Position numbers and translations under genes: made by a program
Shown here: positions 45,190 to 57,061 of the stretch, one piece after another
Numbering within the stretch: the stretch's first letter is position 1
Layout of the letters: each line of letters opens with the position of its first letter
The notes under the pieces: generated by a model
The model's database searches: none
What the model was told of the DNA's origin: nothing
Seen by the model: only the letters and a program-made list of their open reading frames with translations
DNA from: Panax quinquefolius
Taxonomy: Eukaryota; Streptophyta; Magnoliopsida; Apiales; Araliaceae
DNA: 64,000 nt
Reading direction: 5' to 3'
Assembly (NCBI GenBank): GCA_020205615.1
Contig: CM035163.1
Span: 46,283,652 to 46,347,651 of the forward strand

Positions 45190-46127
45190 CTTATCTATAT
45201 TTCTTCTACCTTTTGTTCCTTGGAGGATTGGCATACTCTTCAGCTCTTCTTCTCCTGCTGGCTTCGTCTCTCCATACTATATCTTCCAGCTCGCTTTGAG
45301 TTAGCCTTCCCCAATGATCGTGTCTATTCATGAATGCAGGATCTCCAATTGGCATATTAAGGCATGTAGTGCTTACCCCTTGTGAGCTGGGAGAAGGCCC
45401 TTGACTCCTCAGTGGTTGCGTCATTATAAATTATTGCCGTTCAGGTCGTGGAGTCTGATGATGACTTGAAACAATGAATTTTCTTTTGCTTATGCCTCCT
45501 TTGCCTTTCTCTCCTTCCTCCCCTTTATTCTCCCCCTTTATGTTAGCATCAAGGGTTCGAATGTCTTTAGACAGTCGATTCATGCCTTGGACGAGCTCGT
45601 GGAGCTGATTCTTGGAGTGAGCAATATCTTCACGATTTTCTAGGACCAAAGAATCAGTTCGAGACTCTTTCTTTTGTAGGATGGCTAAGATAGTTTCTTT
45701 TTGTTGCATTTGACCCATGGAGAATGCTTGGAATTCTTTCATTTGGGTTCGTAGACTGGTGAGACTCTCCATCATAAGCTTATTTTGAGATTCCTGAGTC
45801 TTTTACAGAAGGAGAACTTCTTCCTTATGCTTCTTGGTAGCCTAAAAATGAATTTGATCCCTTTCATTGATGCTCTGAATCATTTCCTTTATGATCTCCC
45901 TAAGCTTCTTTGTAAGCTCAGTACTTAGGTTGCTGGGAAGGGTGTTGGCAACATCTATCAAATGAGTCAGCCTTAGATGAACAAGGTCTGAGTGAACTTC
46001 AAGATCTTCTTGTATGTCCTTGGTCACCTTCTGAGATGCTTTAGACAACTCCGTTTTGGTAGGAAGATCTGATATGAGTTCAAGGAGTTGCTGATTATTT
46101 GGAGGAGAGGTTCTTGTATATCGATAT
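45190..46127 (-). pseudogene. SIRE C extra ORF, coiled-coil and tail part
   Basis: From 46,127 downwards: KASQKVTKDIQEDLEVHSDL, LTHLIDVANTLPSNLSTELT (45,842-46,048), a stop, MMESLTSLRTQMKEFQ, IAHSKNQLHELVQGMNRLSK (45,431-45,775; amphipathic, probably coiled coil) and the tail IGDPAFMNRHDHWGRLTQSE ending in basic residues (45,206-45,424). This shows the full C-terminal layout that copy A has lost by deletion. It is split from its N-terminal part by Copia D. Confidence 0.72.
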
Positions 46128-47986
46128 TGTTAGGTTTGTAATATTCATGAACACAATCAAATTGCATAAAATAAGCAGAATCGTGGAAAATCAGAGTTTT
46201 AAAATTTTACAAACCATATACCCGGATCATCCTTTATGCATAATTATTAATTAAACAAAAAGATAAAGATTAAGAAGCATACCCTTGAAGATTCGAGCTT
46301 CCTCGGGTACAAGTTCACCTCTAAATCCTTTCGCGTTCAACTTGAATCCACTGGGTTTGGTTCCTTCCTTTGATCAACGTTAGCCACCCAAATGTTTTGC
46401 CTATAGAGGTGATCCACTAAGGAAGAAGAAAGATCCAAGAAGATGGGTGGTTGGCTAAACCCTAGTTTTTTTTCTATCTCTCATAGAAAAAGAGCGTACT
46501 CTCCAACAATTGGAATAACGTATATTGATATCTGATATAAGACTCCTCTTATAAAGATATCAGTTAACCCTTTTAATCTAATTAGAAAATAGGGTATTAT
46601 TTAATTAATTAAATTCCTTTAATTAATTAAGCTCCTAATCTTATTAGGGATAATTAATTAAACTCTTTTAATTAATTTGCCTCCTAATCTTATTAGGATA
46701 TATGAGAGTACTTTTATTAATTAATTTCCAAACCCTTTAGGAATTAAATAATAATAATAGTAATAATAATAATAAGACTCCTCTTATTAATTTATATTTA
46801 ATATTTCCAAAATATTAAATAATAAATATTAAGCTATTTAATTTATTCTATCATCATAGATTAAATTAAATATACTTAACTTATTATTACGATTATGCCA
46901 TTTACTTCTTAAATAATTATTCTTCCTTTTATGGTGTGACTCTTTAGGTTTTCCATATTAAACCGATTGTGAATAAATCAATTAGAACAATTCTAATCTT
47001 ATTTAAATAAATAAATTAAAATATAAATTTATTTAAATAAATAATATTCATTCTACAATATGAATAAGCCTCCCTAGCGATTAACGACTTTTCAGATAAT
47101 ATAGATTTCAACATTAATCATAAAAGAACCTTTGAGTAAATAGTTACCGTACAATTTAATCCTTCCACCATACAATGTCCCAATTAAATATAAGACATGG
47201 AATTACTGTCAAGTCTTATTTTATTTAATTATATGTATTTCAACTTTTAAATGCACAACTCCAAATAATGCAAATTAGAAACTCCTTTCTAATTTCATTT
47301 TGCCTTGGCCAAGGACTACTGGGTTGTCATTTATCGAATCACATAGGAAATTTCTCTTCTTTTACTAGAAGTGGTAGATTCTTTATTGATCATACATTAT
47401 CTATATGTATAACTTATTATACCCAAGCATACTCTTTGATATACCCTAAGGGTTTTAAGGAATAAGTCAAAGTATAACTCATCATACACAAGATACTGTG
47501 ATGATCTCAAGTCCAAGGATCACTTGTACTACTATCACTACAGGAATTCCTATTGATAGGCAAGTAAAACTCCATTAGGTATTCCTTAGCGAGCTACGTT
47601 CAGTGAACTTATTCTCTAATAAACACCTACATACTTGCTTTAGTGTCTCCACACAAATGATCATTAGATCAATCATCCTCATCCAATGAGCAAGCAACAT
47701 ATGTACAATCTATCCGGATTCACTAATCCCCAATTTAGTAATCCAACGATTGGGATCTATTTTAGTTTTAAGCTTTCTAAGAATTTAGATCTCATTAGAA
47801 TGATCATCATCATTATTCTAAAAGTATTGCTTAAAACTATGGGTTTATCACATATTATAAAACAACATGTTGTAGATAATTAAAAGCCTTTAATAAATTA
47901 ATACTTTTTATTAATAAATGAATATGATTGTTTCAAAGTATATGCTTTATCATCAACATGATTGGATTATGTGCATACTACTTTCA
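46128..47986 (-). repeat. 3' LTR of Copia D
   Basis: 1,859 bp, the same as 52,329-57,061 without the inserted solo LTR. Very AT-rich, with a short (taa)n stretch at 46,746-46,772 and a TATA-like ctttataag (46,548-46,556, minus strand). Starts TGTTAGGTTTGTAATATTC. Confidence 0.92.
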
Positions 47987-48000
47987 ATCTCCCACTTGCA
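47987..48000 (-). other. polypurine tract of Copia D
   Basis: Minus strand tgcaagtgggagat directly before the 3' LTR. Confidence 0.75.
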
Positions 48001-48049
48001 CTAAAGCCAATCGTCATGGTATCTCATACCCTTCTTCTCTAAGTGACGA

Positions 48050-50310
48050 TTATCATGCGATTGGATAAGCTTTTAGTTAATGGATATGTAATGTTGTTTT
48101 TGAGAGTCCACTATCTCTATAGTGATTTCCCATCTTTCAATTATTCCTATAATCAAATGAAAGTGCCACAACACATGTTTAGATCCAAGATGAGACTTAG
48201 GAACTATTCCTAGTTCTGTAATGAACTTTTCATCCAAACAATCAACTTGCAGCTTCATTTATAGCTATATACTTTGTCTTTATCACTAAACTAGCAACTC
48301 TTTGCTATTTGAAACCTTTCTAATTCACTGCACCACCATTCAAGGTAACGCTTTACCTTAAAGTGTATTTTCTATCGTCTTGGTCTGTCTGAAAAAACTT
48401 GAGTCTGTTAAGCCCTCTAGTTTTAATCAGACCCACCATGAATATGATCACATCCTTAGTGCCAGTTAAGTACTTTAAGATATTTTTCACTATCTTATAG
48501 TGATCGTCTCCAGAATATAACTGATCAACATCAGGTCTCGTATATTTCATTATATACATGATTGTCACTCATGCGATCTCTCTTTTCAGGAGTCTATGGG
48601 GACTATTAAGAGAGATACACTCTATGACTCATTAACATGAGACATCTCTTGGAGTTTGCCATGCTAAACAACTTTAGCATCAAATGAATATACGTTCCTT
48701 GGGTTAAGTCGAGCATCCTATTAAATCTATCTATATAGATTTGTATCCCCAATAACGATACTCTTCCCAAATCATTCATGGAGGAATGTTTAGACAACTT
48801 TATCTTTACTAATTGTAGCATTGGTATGTCATTCCTTATCCGTAGTATATCAACATATAATACTAGGAATGTCACGACGCTCCCACTGACCCTTTTGTAC
48901 ACACTAGGTTCATTCTTATTTTTGATAAAATCAAACTCTTTTGATTGTCTCATCAAAACGAATGTTCCATATTTGAGAGGCTTGCTTCAATCCATTTCTC
49001 TGAGTGTCTACAACTCTTACCGTATTGTATGTAACTGGATCATCATCTTCAATGATACGTACCTCATCATCATCATCTATGATGAATCCATACCTCCCAG
49101 GTATCTTCAGTACTATTCCAGATTTACGATTCGGTTGTGGTACAATAGGACTATCTACAAGTTCCTCTTATTTGACTTATAGTGTTTTGTGGTTCTTAAA
49201 CTCTTCAAGATGTATTATCCTCCCACTAGCCCCTTTAACGATAAACACCTTTATCTTAAAAGGTAGCGTGTTTCGCAAAAAACACCTTTTGCTAAGTAGA
49301 ATTATAGAACATATACCCTAAACTTACTTTAGGATGTCCCACAAATCTGTACTTGTCAAATCTTGTCCCAAGCTTATCCTTTGAAACCTTTTCACATAAG
49401 CTGGACAACCCCTTATCTTAACTTACTTAAAATTAGGAATCCTTCCTGTCCATAACTTTTATAGAGTCTTGTGGCCGGATTTTGAGGTTACCATTTTCGT
49501 AGATATGCAGCGATTTCTAGGGCATGACCCCAGAAGGATACTGGAATGTCGGTAAAATCATTGTGGACTGCACCATGTCCAACAAGGTATAATTTTTTCT
49601 TTTAGATACATCAATCAATTATTGCGTATCGGGAGGCGTCCATTATGAGAAAACCATTTGAGATGATCTAGAAACTTATTGCACAAGTATTTATTCCTTT
49701 AATCAAAGAATCTTAATACTTTTCAAATTAGTTTCACTTTTGAATTCTTTAAACCTTTCAAATAATTCATACTTGTATTTCGTCAAATACAAACATTCAA
49801 CTCTTTGAATGATCATCTCCTTTTCTTATACTAATTTGTTCAATATGAAAAATTATTTTCACGTAAGTCAAGTATACAAAATCCATTAAGTAATATTCCA
49901 GTTCTATATAAAACATTATTATTATAAATAGAACAACAATTGTTCTTAATTATAATACCAAAGATTTCATTGTCCAACAATAAAATGGAAATAATGTTTC
50001 TAACGAGAACTGGAATACAATAACAACTTATTGACTTAATAGATTTTTCCCGTAGGCAATGCTAAACTATAAGTTTCTATGGCAAATGCAGCAACCTTTG
50101 CTTCATTTTCCACACATAGGATTACTTATCTTTGTTTAGCTTTCTACTTCCTCTTGGTCCATTCATAAATCTATATTTATGATAACCAAAGCCGTTATCC
50201 AATACCCAAGTAGAACCTTGACTTAAAGAAAAATTTATTTCATTCATGAACAAAACTATATTTGTAACTGAAGCTTCATTAAGCTTCTTCTGATTAGCCT
50301 CTAAAAGATG
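48050..50310 (-). pseudogene. Copia D pol (protease, integrase, RT, RNase H remnants)
   Basis: From 50,310 down: a protease-like site WVLDNGFGYHKY (about 50,180-50,210; DNG where DTG is usual), a degraded pre-integrase, YELFERFKEFKSETN (about 49,750), the integrase Glu segment read SKRKNYTLLDMV (Glu replaced by Lys, about 49,590), FKXVKIRGCPAYVKR, ENKVFV-like KIKVFIVKGASGR (49,200-49,270), and RYGFIIDDDDEVRIIEDDDP (49,040-49,110). RT resumes only at GLKQASQIWNIRFDE (48,950-48,995), so its front, about 100-150 residues, is deleted. The catalytic box reads YVDILRI, one Asp codon short. RNase H follows (48,073-48,568; YIMKYTRPDVDQL, ILKYLTGTKDV). Frameshifts throughout. Confidence 0.8.
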
Positions 50311-51017
50311 CTTCTCGTAGTTTCTTTCCAGTGTCTAGGCTTATTGCAGTGGAAGCAAACTCATTTGCTATCCGTATCAATTTTGTTCTTATTATCCTTT
50401 GTTTTTGCCTTTCTATTTACCTTCTTTGAATTGTTCTTCTTTTCAGAAGATCCTTTGGCCCAACCAATAAGACTTGGTCTTTCTTGGTTGGAAAGTGACT
50501 CTCAACATTTTTTAACATGTTAAGCAAATCAACGAAGCTGATATCTAGCTTGTTCATATGAAAAATTCACAAAAACTGTGAGAAGGAGTCCGGGAATAAC
50601 TGTAAGATCAAATCTTGTCTCAACTCTCCATCCATGACAAAACTTGTTGTCCTAATTGTTCAATCAAATTGATCATGTTTAGGACATGTGTCTGTACGGT
50701 AGTGTCGTTGGTCATTCTAGATCGGAAGAGCTCCTTAGATATCTGATATCTTTTAGTCCTACTTTCCTCACCATCAACTACTTGATGTACAGGAGTATTG
50801 TAGGAGCATCCATAGTTTCATGCTGACGCTAAAGCTTATTACTCATGGATATGAGCATGATGCATTGAGCCAACTGTGCATCATCTTGCCACTTTTTAAA
50901 AGTAGCAATCTCTTCCTCAGAGGCATTGTCTGCAACCATTACAGGGATAGGCGTATTAAGGACATAATATAGCTTTTCAGCTGTGAGAACTTTTTTTAAT
51001 TTCCTTAACCAATCCAT
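50311..51017 (-). pseudogene. Copia D gag
   Basis: Starts at the ATG at 51,017: MDWLRKLKKVLTAEKLYYVL, NASEEEIATFKKWQDDAQLA, CIMLISMSNKL (62 codons to a TAA at 50,829), then in other frames RQHETMDAPTILLYIK, RMTNDTTVQTHVLNMINLIE and LGQQVLSW. This is the UBN2 gag-polypeptide type of Copia. The zinc knuckle region (about 50,320-50,350) is only faintly visible (PRHWKE-like). Confidence 0.78.
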
Positions 51018-52314
51018 TTAATTCGGTCCGGTTAAATAACATCTAATATGCTTCACAGTGATAGTAATTAGACATTGTAAAATTCTGTAAATGAATTTGT
51101 AATTAACAACATTTTAACATACATTCTTTTATTAATTACCAAAATAAATTAGGTATTGTTTTAAATTGGTATTTCTCATTATTTTCTTCAAACTATATTA
51201 CCCTCAATATATATAGTTCGACAATATCTAATTAAAGATATGCTAGTGAGAATAAGGATCCCATTTCAAATGTATATAGCTTTGTGTGTGCACAACAAAC
51301 TATATATAAATAAATAGGTAGACGACTCTTGTCAATTACATCAACTATGTAATTCCTTGTATTTTGCCTCTTAAATCATAATGGTCAAGTGTGTGCACAT
51401 CCGAACTAAAATGATTTAAGTTAATTCAGACCCAGTATTTCCATATAAATGAAGAGAAAACTACAGGCCCCTTGTGTGCACAACAAAGCAGTAATGTTCA
51501 ATTCCTTATAAACATCATATGTAATAAAAACAACATCTTAAATATTTAATACTTGCCTTGTGTGTGCACAACAAACTCATATTAAATATTCAATACTCTA
51601 TTGTTTCTATCATGCTAGAAGGCGACGCTCGATATTCCAAATATCTTTGAACGTTGCAACTTAATATAATTTATTTGAGGGTTTTGATATTAATTTGTCT
51701 CATCTTGTTTAGCACGCATGCACATATTTATATAAAATACGCGTCATATTAATTAACATGCGAAGCATGTTTGCATAATATATAATATATATAGTATAAG
51801 CATGCACATATAGAATACTATATTGTACCCGGATTGATTATGGACTTTTATTCTAGTTTAGTTCACTAGAGCCACCAAGTGAACCAAAAGGTCAAACCCT
51901 AGGGGTGCAAAAATTAATATTTAAATATAACTATTATATTTAAACTCGGGCTCCATTACAAACGGATCATGCACCATATATATGATCACATGGAATCACT
52001 CATGTTGCAGGATTCATTCATGTCACGTGAATCTGGTGATTACCACTCTCCCTGATTCGCAAAATAATAACCAAACTAGTCCCTTTTTTCTTCCTTTTTT
52101 TTGATAACGAAATCAATGCTCATAATTGATTAATTAAAAAAAAAAATCCACGGACTCAATGAATCACGGTATCGGTTTTTTAAAACAGGCTTTGCGATTT
52201 TTTTTTAATTTAATAAATTTTATACAATAAAATTATGCCCAATTAAATTATTGTTTTAAACACATATCAATATACATATCAAATCAAAACAATTAATAAT
52301 TCGTATAAAGATTT
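51018..52314 (-). other. 5' leader of Copia D
   Basis: 1.3 kb between PBS and gag with no coding potential. It contains four copies of a phrase like ttgtgtgtgcacaacaaa (about 51,285, 51,385, 51,470 and 51,558) and very AT-rich blocks with homopolymers (52,135-52,148, 52,199-52,206). Confidence 0.55.
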
Positions 52315-52327
52315 GGCTCTGATGCCA
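52315..52327 (-). other. primer-binding site of Copia D
   Basis: Minus strand TGGCATCAGAGCC, a variant of the initiator tRNA-Met complement, one base from the LTR. Confidence 0.82.
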
Positions 52328-53869
52328 CTGTTAGGTTTGTAATATTCATGAACGCAATTAAATTGCACAAAATAAGCGAAAACGTGGAAAATCAGAGTTT
52401 TAAAATTTTACAAACTATATACCCGGATCATCCTTTATGCATAATTATTAATTAAATGAAAAGATAAAGAATAAGAATCATACCTTTGAAGATTTGAGCT
52501 TCCTCAGGTACAAGTTCACCTCCAAATCCTTTCGCGTTCAACTTGAATCCACCGGGTTTGGTTCCTTCTTTTGATCAACGTTAGCAACCCAAATGTTTGG
52601 CCTCTAGAGGTGATCCACCAAGGAAGAAGAAAGATCCAAGAAGATGGGTGGTTGGCTAAACCTTAGTTTTTTTTTCTCTCTCATAGAAAAAGAGCGTATT
52701 CTCCAACAATTGGAATAACGTATATTGATATCTGATATAAGACTCCTCTTATAAAGATATCAGTTAACCCTTTTAATCTAATCAGAAAATAAGGTATTTG
52801 TGATGTCCCAAAAATAGGTATACATCCCCTATTCTGAGTCGTCAAATACATGATACAGAATACAAATACAAACTTAATTATACAATCGTCGTGTAATATA
52901 CTACAATACATATGCTGTGAGTTTTAATACAAATATTATCATCTAGACAATATCCACACTCAATTGAGTCCTCATTACATTTATTATCACACTATTTAAT
53001 AGAATAATGAGGACTACTAATGCTATTATCTCGACTCACACTCTCCTCCCCCCGACTAGTCCTCGCTACGTTCTCATTTTCTCGAAGAGAACAATGAAAG
53101 TAAAAGGGTGAGCTCAACTAGCCCGATAAAAATATTATGATTAAGATAATGCGAATAAAAATTATCATTAGTCTTCAACAATGTTAAACCGATAAAATAC
53201 TGATAGACATCAAGTTTAACTGCAGAAATAAGCAATCCATTAAAAGAGTCAAGTAGAGAATAAAATCTATCTTTTATGATTTAAAAGGTTTTTCATCACT
53301 TTATCGCTGGGACTCAGTTTAATAAATAATCCACATCATCCACAAGACTACTTCGACCAGGATATTCATTAGTATCACAACCACAAATTATCCATGCACT
53401 ACGTCCAAGGATATTCGTGTATTCACCAATGGTCATGATCATGCCAACAACTGTCCATCAATGCACTACGGGTCAATGAGGACTTTTATTACATCATTTG
53501 TAACATTACGGTCATGATTACACCGAATAATTCTTGGTCATAATCATACCAAGTCTATCTATGCACTACAGGCCACATATGACTTTCAAAAAAATATAAA
53601 CATGAGGATGATGAGAATGATATAAGAATTCAATAAAACAAGTTCAAGAATTAATTTATTCAAGAACTAATAATGTCCAAATTGTCAACATGATACTTCT
53701 TTGTAAAGTAAAATTCAAGAATGCTCAGAAGAATATTTCCATGAAAAGATACTGGATGAAGCGCAAATATCAAGGATATTCCACTAATTTCATGGAGTAT
53801 AGAAGTCAAAACTTTAACCAACTGAGTATAATAAAGAATGGGATAACAAAAGAAATCACCATGCATGCG

Positions 53870-54300
53870 ATACTTTGCATAGACAGGTTATTCCAACAGA
53901 ATAATAAATAACGGAACCAGGTCTGGCGTAAAACACACAGACAGGATATTCCACCAGAATAATAAAGAATGGAATAACAACAGAAATCACTATGCATGCG
54001 GTATTGGCATGTATGTTATTCCAACGAATAATAAATAATGGAACCAGTCCGTAAAACGCATGCAGACGATGTTCCATAGAATAATAAAGATTTAAATCAG
54101 TCCGGTCGTAGAAACGCATGCATACGATATTCAATGTAATAATAGAGGCGGCACCGGTCCCAGAAAAAACGCATGCAGGATATTCCAATGTAATAATAAA
54201 GAATGGAATAATGTAAGAATTTCACCAAGTATAGGGTAGATCACATATACAAAGTTATTCCAATGAATAATGAAAAAAAATGGAATAACAGAAGTTCTCT
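53870..54300 (-). repeat. hairpin-type repeat array in solo LTR
   Basis: Several units of 60-75 bp with ttattccaa...gaataataaa...ggaataac phrases, the minus-strand counterpart of the array at 26,625-27,260 but with fewer units. Confidence 0.7.
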
Positions 54301-54462
54301 TCATAAATACGAAAGAAATAATACCCCTTACCTCAAAAGAAGACTGGATACTAGAATAGTGAGGTAGCAGACTTCTCTTCTTCTTTATCTCTATAATTTC
54401 TCTCTATAATAATGGCTCTAAAGCTTTAGTGAATTGGTGAGAAATGAAGGAAGAATGAGCTT

Positions 54463-54472
54463 CTATTTATAG
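54463..54472 (-). promoter_or_regulatory. TATA box of Tekay-type solo LTR
   Basis: Minus strand ctataaatag followed by aagctcattcttccttcat, matching the downstream context of the TATA box at 26,452. Confidence 0.7.
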
Positions 54473-54589
54473 AAAAATATAATTTCGATAATTGCACGTT
54501 TTGGGGCTCGAAAAATTATAGTACAATACCTCCAACTTTTCTTTCATTTTTAATTTAGTCCTGCAAGTATTATCAAACTTGAACCACCT

Positions 54590-54800
54590 CCCCTAATAGT
54601 AAATAATGTGAATCAATAGTTCAATCATGTGAATCAATAGTTATAATCATGTGAAAATACGAAATACAGTATAGTACCTCCATCTATACCTCCCATTTTA
54701 ACTTAGTCATGCAAGTATTATCAATCTTGCACCAACTCCCCTAATAATAAGTGAATGTGACTCAATAGTACACACATGTGAACAAATAGTTATATAAGCA
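54590..54800 (-). repeat. gtgaatcaatag-type iterations upstream of TATA
   Basis: Phrases gtgaatcaatagt / catgtgaa recur at intervals of about 25 and 180 bases upstream (minus-strand sense) of the TATA box. They share the words of the 37-bp repeat at 26,223 but are not a regular array. Confidence 0.5.
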
Positions 54801-55792
54801 TGTGAATTAGTAGCAATTAATTACTCATTTATCCGATAAATTACCCGATTTATCAATATAACCCCAGACATCAATTATCATTGGAATAGATGTCGATTTC
54901 AACTAACACCAATAATCCCAACACAATGGAACTATCAAATTCATCTTTAATCAACTCGAACTTATTCATCATTAATATCATAACTCACAATATTTAACAA
55001 CCAGGTCGTTCCTAGGAAAGAGGGAGCTTTCCAATAAGGATTTCTCCCTATTGGCGCGCAATTAGGTGACCAAACCTCTCCTCGACAGAACTTCTAGATA
55101 TTATAAATATTGTAATTTAATAATATGAATAACTTTGTCGTCTCAATTATTGATTGAATAATATATAAAATATTATGCAGATGATACTGTGACAATAATC
55201 GAATCAATAATATGAGAGATATGATACAGTAATTACTGTAGCAATAATTGAGTATAACTGAGTGACTTATCACGTAAGCATCAATAACCAATACCGTGTG
55301 TTACTATGCAACCACGCGTATTATTGTACTTTTAACACCGGGTGTTTCAATAGTTAACGATAAAACTTCCGCCGTTATTTTCATAAAATATTTTTGTCGT
55401 TTTCTCGATCCGAATAATAATTACATTTGTGGGGTCAACTAATGATTGTGCTTCGTCATTTAATATTCCCTGTTAAAACGAATATTCTCCGACCAATCGA
55501 ATATTATATAACAATTTACGTACTTTGCAAAATTTATAAATATTACCCACAACTATAACATTATATCAAATCCACACCATAATATTAAAAAATATTTTGA
55601 GAAATTTAAATCTTTATTCATAAACTTTGGGGTCTCAGAGTATTATTTAATTAATTAAATTCCTTTAATTAATTAAGCTCCTAATCTTATTAGGGATAAT
55701 TAATTAAACTCTTTTAATTAATTTGCCTCCTAATCTTATTAGGATATATGAGAGTACTTTTATTAATTAATTCCCAAACTCCTTTAGGAATT

Positions 55793-55793
55793 A

Positions 55794-55849
<56 letters not shown>
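55793..55849. repeat. (taa)n microsatellite
   Basis: About 19 uninterrupted taa units in the right LTR of D. The left LTR has only a short interrupted version at 46,746-46,772. Confidence 0.95.
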
Positions 55850-57061
55850 GACTCCTCTTATTAATTTATATTTAATATTTCCAAAATATTAAATAATAAA
55901 TATTAAGTTATTTAATTTATTCTATCATCATAGATTAAATTAAATATACTTAACTTATTATTACGATTATGCCATTTGCTTCTTAAATAATTATTCTTTC
56001 TTTTATGGTGTGACCCTTTAGGTTCTCCACATTAAACCGGTTGTGAATAAATCAATTAGAATAATTCTAATCTTATTTAAATAAATAAATTAAAATATTA
56101 ATTTATTTAAATAAATAATATTTATTCTACAATAGGTATAAGCCTCCCTAGCGATTAACGACTTTCCAGATAATATAGATTTCAACATTAATCATAAAAG
56201 AACTTTTGAGTAAATAGTTACCGTACAATTCAATCCTTCCACCATACAATATCCTAATTAAATATAAGACATGGAATTACTGTCAAGTCTTATTTTATTT
56301 AATTATATATATTTCAAATCTTAAATGCACAACTCCAAATAATGCAAATTAGAAACTCCTTTCTAATTTCATTCTGCCTTGGACAAGGACTACTGGGTTG
56401 TCATTTATCGAATCACATAGGACATTTCTCTTATTTTGCTAGAAGTGGTAGATTCTTTATTGATCATACATTATCTCCATGTACAACTTATTATACCCAA
56501 GCATACCCTTTGATATACCCTAAGGGTCTTAAGGAATAAGTCAAAGTATAACTCATCATACACAAGATACTATGATGATCTCAAGTCCAATGATCACTTG
56601 TACTACTATCACTATAGGAATTCCTATTGACAGGCAAGTAAAACTCCATTAGGTATTCCTTATCAAGCTACGTTCAGTGAACTTATTCTTTAATAAGCAC
56701 CTACATACTTGCATTAGTGTCTCCACACAAATGATCATAAGATCAATCATCCTCATCCAATGATCAAGCAACGTATGTACCAATCTATCCAGATTCACTA
56801 ATCCCCAATTTAGTAATCCAACGATTAGGAACTATTTTAGTTTTAAGCATTCTAAGAATTTAGATCTCATTAGAATGATCATCATCATTATTCTAAAAGC
56901 ATTGCTTAAAACTATGGGTTTATCACATATTATAAAACAACATGATATAGATAATTAAAAGCCTTTAATAAATTAATACTTTTTATTAATTAATGAATAA
57001 GATTGTTACAAAGTATATGCTTTATCATCATCATGATTGGCTTATGTGCATACTACTTTCA

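Larger units (their letters stand above)
52799..55639 (-). mobile_element. Tekay-type solo LTR inside Copia D LTR
   Basis: 2,841 bp starting TGTGATGTCCC and ending GGGGTCTCAGA, with a perfect target-site duplication gtatt (52,794-52,798 and 55,640-55,644). The uninterrupted left LTR of D shows the empty site. Same family and orientation as 60,436-63,156, opposite to 25,263-29,156. No internal region. Confidence 0.92.
46128..57061 (-). mobile_element. Copia element D, minus strand
   Basis: LTRs at 46,128-47,986 and 52,329-57,061 (the latter with a solo LTR inside), TGTTAGG...TTTCA ends. Flanks gatat (46,123-46,127) and gatct (57,062-57,066) are the target-site duplication with one mismatch. 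PPT 47,987-48,000, PBS 52,315-52,327 (TGGCATCAGAGCC). Between them lie a gag and pol of a Copia type distinct from SIRE (DWLRKLKKVL gag; integrase end with RRSGR-like and EVRIIEDDDPVTY motifs). pol has lost parts of the integrase and the front of RT, so it is not autonomous. Confidence 0.9.
52329..57061 (-). repeat. 5' LTR of Copia D, split by a solo LTR
   Basis: Two parts, 52,329-52,798 and 55,640-57,061, that together match the 1,859-bp left LTR. A (taa)n microsatellite at 55,793-55,849 is greatly expanded relative to the same position in the left LTR. Confidence 0.92.
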
